This document shows positions 61,103 to 64,000 of a stretch of 64,000 bases of DNA, piece after piece; position 1 is the stretch's first letter, and each line of letters opens with the position of its first letter. This stretch comes from Ignavibacteria bacterium (GTDB lineage Bacteria > Bacteroidota > Ignavibacteria > Ignavibacteriales > Ignavibacteriaceae). Location of the stretch: assembly GCA_021286645.1 (NCBI GenBank), contig JAJTBZ010000071.1:1-64000 (forward strand), written 5' to 3'. Both the position numbers and the translations under genes were made by a program. The notes below the pieces were generated by a model. It made no database searches and was not told the origin of the DNA. It saw only the letters and a list, made by a program, of their open reading frames with translations.

Positions 61103-61297
61103 ATGTTTCAAAATATAGGATTCGGTGAGATACTCATCATCGTACTGGTAGTAATGGTGTTTTTCGGCGGAAAAAAAATTCCGGAATTAGCTCAAGGGCT
61201 TGGCAAAGGGATGAGAGAATTTAAGCGTGCTTTAAAAGACGAAGAGCCAGAAAAACTGGATAAAAATTCTCAAAACCAGTCGTCACCTAAAGAATAA
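61103..61297 (+). CDS. tatA: Sec-independent translocase protein TatA
   Basis: 64 residues from ATG 61103 (AAAGG seven bases upstream; the ATG at 61097 is too close to it). FQNIGFGEILIIVLVVMVFFGGKKIPELAQGLGKGMREFKRAL is the TatA layout: one short membrane helix, hinge, amphipathic helix, acidic tail. It forms the pore for folded proteins such as the Tat-signal hydrolase at 29462. tatC is not in the window. The 218-bp gap before it shows no other feature I can name. Confidence 0.92.
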   Translation: MFQNIGFGEILIIVLVVMVFFGGKKIPELAQGLGKGMREFKRALKDEEPEKLDKNSQNQSSPKE

Positions 61298-61323
61298 TTT
61301 ATAAGTTATTTTGAGTATTCTGT

Positions 61324-61548
61324 ATGTTTTCTAATTTAGGCTTTGGTGAAATTGCCTTAGTGGCATTATTAGCTTTGCTCTTATTTGGCCCACAAAAATT
61401 ACCTGAGCTGTTGCAGCATTTAGGTAAAGGGATTCGAGAGTTTAACAAAGCAATGAAAGATATGGAAAATGAAATAAAAGATTCACTGGACTCAGAGATA
61501 AAACGCCCAAGTGATACTACCACCAATAAAGATCAGACTAAGAATTGA
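61324..61548 (+). CDS. TatA/TatB family translocase protein
   Basis: 74 residues with the same layout as the previous gene (MFSNLGFGEIALVALLALLLFGPQKLPELLQHLGKGIREFNKAM), with a Pro in LFGPQKLPEL as in TatB and TatA. It is a second copy with a longer acidic tail, so it may be the TatB role or a TatA paralogue. It overlaps gatA by 4 bp (stop within TTGA). Confidence 0.88.
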   Translation: MFSNLGFGEIALVALLALLLFGPQKLPELLQHLGKGIREFNKAMKDMENEIKDSLDSEIKRPSDTTTNKDQTKN

Positions 61549-62972
61549 TTCAATACGATAACCACCGCCAAAAACTTGCTCTAATATGCTCCGGACAACT
61601 TTCGTTACAGGAAAATGTTGAGTTTTTTCTTTCTAATATCAAGAAACAGAGCAACTTAAATGCGTTCATCTCGGTATTTGAGGAGCAGGCACGCAAGCAG
61701 GCCTCTTTGGTCGCTTCAAAAATTGCACAAGGGAATGCCGGAAAACTTGCCGGTATGGTAGTAGCGGTAAAAGATGTTTTAGCCCTGGAAGGTGAAAAAC
61801 TTACATGTGCTTCTGCAATTTTAGCCAATTTTACTTCCATATATACTGCTACGGCGGTTCAGAAGCTTATTGATGAAGACGCTGTAATAATTGGTAAAAC
61901 AAATTGCGATGAATTCGCGATGGGGTCCTCGAATGAAAATTCTGCTTTTGGTGCAGTAAAAAATCCTGTAAACGCCGAATATGTACCTGGTGGCAGCAGT
62001 GGCGGATCGGCTGTTGCTGTAGCTGCGTACATGTGCGATGTGGCTTTAGGGACTGATACGGGGGGCTCCATCCGCCAACCCGCTTCATTTTGTGGTGTTG
62101 TGGGGTTAAAACCGACGTATTCACGGGTGTCCCGATACGGGCTTACCGCTTTTGCTTCATCGTTTGATACAATTGGCCCCTTTGCTCGTTCTATCGATGA
62201 TGTGGCAGCAGTTATGGAAGTGATTGCCGGATATGACGATCGGGATGCTACATCTTCAAAAATTGCAGTGGAGAACTATATCACTGAGTTGAGCCTAACC
62301 AGTGATGTACTTCGGATAGGGGTTCCCAAAGAGTACTTTGGAGAGGGCTTGCAACCCGAAGTCCGTTCTGCAATAACAAGTATTCTGGATAAGCTGCGGG
62401 AGGCTGGGCACCAAATTCAGGAAGTTTCATTGCCTTCTACAAGGAATGCAATTGCTACATATTACATACTAACAATGGCAGAAGTTTCATCAAATCTTGA
62501 AAGATTTGATGGGGCCAGATATGGTGAACGGGCTGAGAATTCTGCAAACTTAAATGATATGTACTGTAACTCACGTACTGAAAAATTGGGGAAAGAGGTT
62601 AAAAGGCGTATTCTGCTTGGAACCTATGTACTTTCCGCTGGTTATTATGATGCATATTACCGGAAGGCTCAGCAGGTGCGAAGGTTGATAAAAGAGGATT
62701 TTTCGCGAGTTTTTTCTCAGGTAGATGTTCTGGTTACACCTACCGCGCCTACAACGGCATTCCGTATTGGGGAAAAAAGTACGGATCCACTCGAAATGTA
62801 TTTGAGTGATATATATACAACTTCAGCAAATCTTGCAGGAATACCGGGTATGAGTATTCCGGTAGGAAGTGATAATAATGGTTTGCCAATAGGGTTGCAG
62901 ATTATGGCAAATGAATTTCAGGAATTAGAACTACTCAAACTGGGTAGTGTAATCGAAAAAATTATGAGGTGA
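61545..62972 (+). CDS. gatA: Aspartyl/glutamyl-tRNA amidotransferase subunit A
   Basis: 475 residues, TTG start. Amidase signature: Lys in MVVAVKDVLALEG, NEFAMGSS (shown as CDEFAMGSSNENSAFGAVKNP), the Gly/Ser loop VPGGSSGGSAVAVAA, and TDTGGSIRQPASFCGVVGLKPTYSRVSRYGL. GatA releases ammonia from glutamine to convert Glu-tRNA-Gln to Gln-tRNA-Gln. gatB and gatC are elsewhere. The unusual position is after tatAB, not in a gatCAB operon. Confidence 0.94.
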   Translation: MIQYDNHRQKLALICSGQLSLQENVEFFLSNIKKQSNLNAFISVFEEQARKQASLVASKIAQGNAGKLAGMVVAVKDVLALEGEKLTCASAILANFTSIYTATAVQKLIDEDAVIIGKTNCDEFAMGSSNENSAFGAVKNPVNAEYVPGGSSGGSAVAVAAYMCDVALGTDTGGSIRQPASFCGVVGLKPTYSRVSRYGLTAFASSFDTIGPFARSIDDVAAVMEVIAGYDDRDATSSKIAVENYITELSLTSDVLRIGVPKEYFGEGLQPEVRSAITSILDKLREAGHQIQEVSLPSTRNAIATYYILTMAEVSSNLERFDGARYGERAENSANLNDMYCNSRTEKLGKEVKRRILLGTYVLSAGYYDAYYRKAQQVRRLIKEDFSRVFSQVDVLVTPTAPTTAFRIGEKSTDPLEMYLSDIYTTSANLAGIPGMSIPVGSDNNGLPIGLQIMANEFQELELLKLGSVIEKIMR

Positions 62973-62974
62973 GC

Positions 62975-64000
62975 GTGCAAATAAAAACAAATTGTGTTCA
63001 TTATCTTGGCGATAGGCCCTGTAAACCTCATAAGCAGAATGGATACCATTGTGATACATGTACTGCCTTTCAGGAAAAAGCAGAGAAAATTCTTATTATT
63101 AAACTTGGAGCGATTGGTGATGTTATTCGAACAACTCCTTTGCTCCGTAGGATAAAAACAGAACACCCCGCAGCGGTAATTTATTGGCTAACATACACTC
63201 CCGAAGTGTTGAGTAAGTCCTGGGTAGATTTTAGGCTTCCGGTAACGCTTGAATCCACATTATGGTTGAATACCATAGAGTTTGATTGGGTGCTTAATTT
63301 AGACAAAGACCCTGTGGCAGTCGCTGTTTGTAAAAGTGTTTCTGCTAAACGGAAAAATGGGTTCGAAGCAGACTCATACGGCTTAGCCCGGCCAATTTCT
63401 TCACAGGCAGAAGAGGATAAGTGGTGTACCGGTTTGTTTGATGATTTGAATCAACAGAACTGTAAGCATTATGTCCAGGAAATATTTGAAATTGCCGGGT
63501 ACAATTTTTCGGAAGAAGAGTATATAATAGAACGCGAATCGAGCAGGCCTTTCCCGGTACCTAAAGGGAAAAAAGTAGTCGGGCTAAATACAGGTTGCGG
63601 AGGTAGGTGGACTTCACGGTTATATCCGGTTGATCATTGGATTACACTCGCGAGATTACTGGATGCGAATGGTTATACTGTAGTATTGCTTGGTGGAGAA
63701 CAGGAAGATGGCCGTAATAAAGAAATATCTTCAAAATCTAACGCATTGTATTTTAGCTACTTCTCACTGGTAGATTTTATATCATTAATGGACCATTGCG
63801 ATATAGTGGTAACAGCTGTTACTATGGGTATGCATTTGGCCATTGCTTTACAAAAGAAACTGGTGCTGTTTAATAATATTTTTAATCCCCGCGAGTTTTA
63901 TATGTATAACCGGGGTATCATCATTGAACCAACCCCCAACTGTGATTGCTACTTCACTCCTGTCTGCCCGCATGATTCAATGCGGAATCTGGCACCTGAA
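62975..64000 (+). CDS. GT9 family glycosyltransferase with N-terminal cysteine cluster (cut at window end)
   Basis: The frame is open from the GTG at 62975 (an in-frame GTG at 62969 overlaps the gatA stop and is the alternative) to the end, 342 codons, with no stop. It begins with Cys at 7, 16, 26 and 29 (C-x8-C-x9-C-x2-C), a possible metal or disulfide knuckle. The GT9 heptosyltransferase fold then starts at residue 37: KILIIKLGAIGDVIRTTPLLRRI, followed by GLNTGCGGRWTSRLYP and VVTAVTMGMHLAIALQKKLVLFNNIFN in the sugar-donor site. A second cysteine-rich stretch, CDCYFTPVCPHDSM, lies near the window end. Surface polysaccharide work is likely. Confidence 0.85.
   Translation, partial: MQIKTNCVHYLGDRPCKPHKQNGYHCDTCTAFQEKAEKILIIKLGAIGDVIRTTPLLRRIKTEHPAAVIYWLTYTPEVLSKSWVDFRLPVTLESTLWLNTIEFDWVLNLDKDPVAVAVCKSVSAKRKNGFEADSYGLARPISSQAEEDKWCTGLFDDLNQQNCKHYVQEIFEIAGYNFSEEEYIIERESSRPFPVPKGKKVVGLNTGCGGRWTSRLYPVDHWITLARLLDANGYTVVLLGGEQEDGRNKEISSKSNALYFSYFSLVDFISLMDHCDIVVTAVTMGMHLAIALQKKLVLFNNIFNPREFYMYNRGIIIEPTPNCDCYFTPVCPHDSMRNLAPE

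Overview
The window looks like a chromosomal segment from a free-living member of the Ignavibacteria or a close relative in the Bacteroidota/Chlorobiota group. Evidence: (i) two secreted proteins end in type IX secretion (T9SS) sorting domains, one with the NYPNPFNP motif common in Ignavibacteria and their relatives; (ii) several intergenic regions carry promoters of the Bacteroidota form (TTTG, 20-21 bp, TAnnTTTG); (iii) many genes nevertheless have Shine-Dalgarno (SD) sequences such as GGAGG, which Bacteroidota sensu stricto mostly lack; (iv) gene content (menaquinone synthesis, Tol/Ton energisers, DUF3098, PorZ-like protein) fits. No tRNA, rRNA, CRISPR, insertion sequence or prophage was seen. 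Almost all of the window is coding.

Layout. 1-11454 (+): a glycosyltransferase/TPR cluster, starting with a gene cut by the window edge, then a 1650-residue protein with five glycosyltransferase domains, a modular TPR protein, a GT2-TPR protein and a TPR-GT9-like-GT4 fusion. 11458-14513 (-): menD and menF. 14514-15092: the only long non-coding stretch, with divergent promoters around a 15-bp inverted repeat. 15093-17221 (+): a small unknown gene, a probable ~80-nt small RNA with two C-rich hairpin loops, DUF3098, a lone microcompartment vertex protein, and dprA. 17293-19172 (+): ExbB/TolQ, ExbD/TolR and TonB. 19173-20820 (-): class II aldolase and Gfo/Idh oxidoreductase. 20946-24194 (+): propeller protein, M20 peptidase, lipoprotein. 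24259-28367 (-): T9SS amylase, S1/P1-type nuclease, YjbQ. 28517-37215 (+): orphan XylR_N-V4R sensor with a small partner, Tat-exported metallo-hydrolase, aconitase, PorZ-like protein, ABC-F ATPase. 37257-39628: OB-fold lipoprotein, dps and divergent oxyR. 39720-47687 (+): methyltransferase, SRPBCC protein, secreted nuclease, gap, pgk, and a soluble histidine kinase with its sigma-54 activator. 47838-58716 (-): polyprenol/phytol kinase-like protein, ftsH, hpt, tilS, ribE, ribD, greA, ftsX, two lipoproteins, a methyltransferase, recR, ybaB. 58839-64000 (+): a PurC-like pseudoenzyme upstream of psd and pssA, tatA, tatB, gatA, and a truncated GT9 gene with an N-terminal cysteine cluster.

How they work together. 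The two ends of the window hold sugar-transfer genes for surface polysaccharide or glycoprotein. The middle is housekeeping: lower glycolysis, TCA cycle, riboflavin and menaquinone synthesis, phospholipid synthesis, membrane proteolysis, translation and recombination. Oxidative stress is handled by OxyR and Dps from overlapping divergent promoters. The observations most worth checking are the C-rich small RNA (15397-15474), the catalytically erased PurC paralogue in the phospholipid operon (58839-59498), the lone BMC-P gene (15818-16093) and the free-standing XylR_N-V4R protein (28517-29125). Function calls are from reading motifs by eye; no database search was run.
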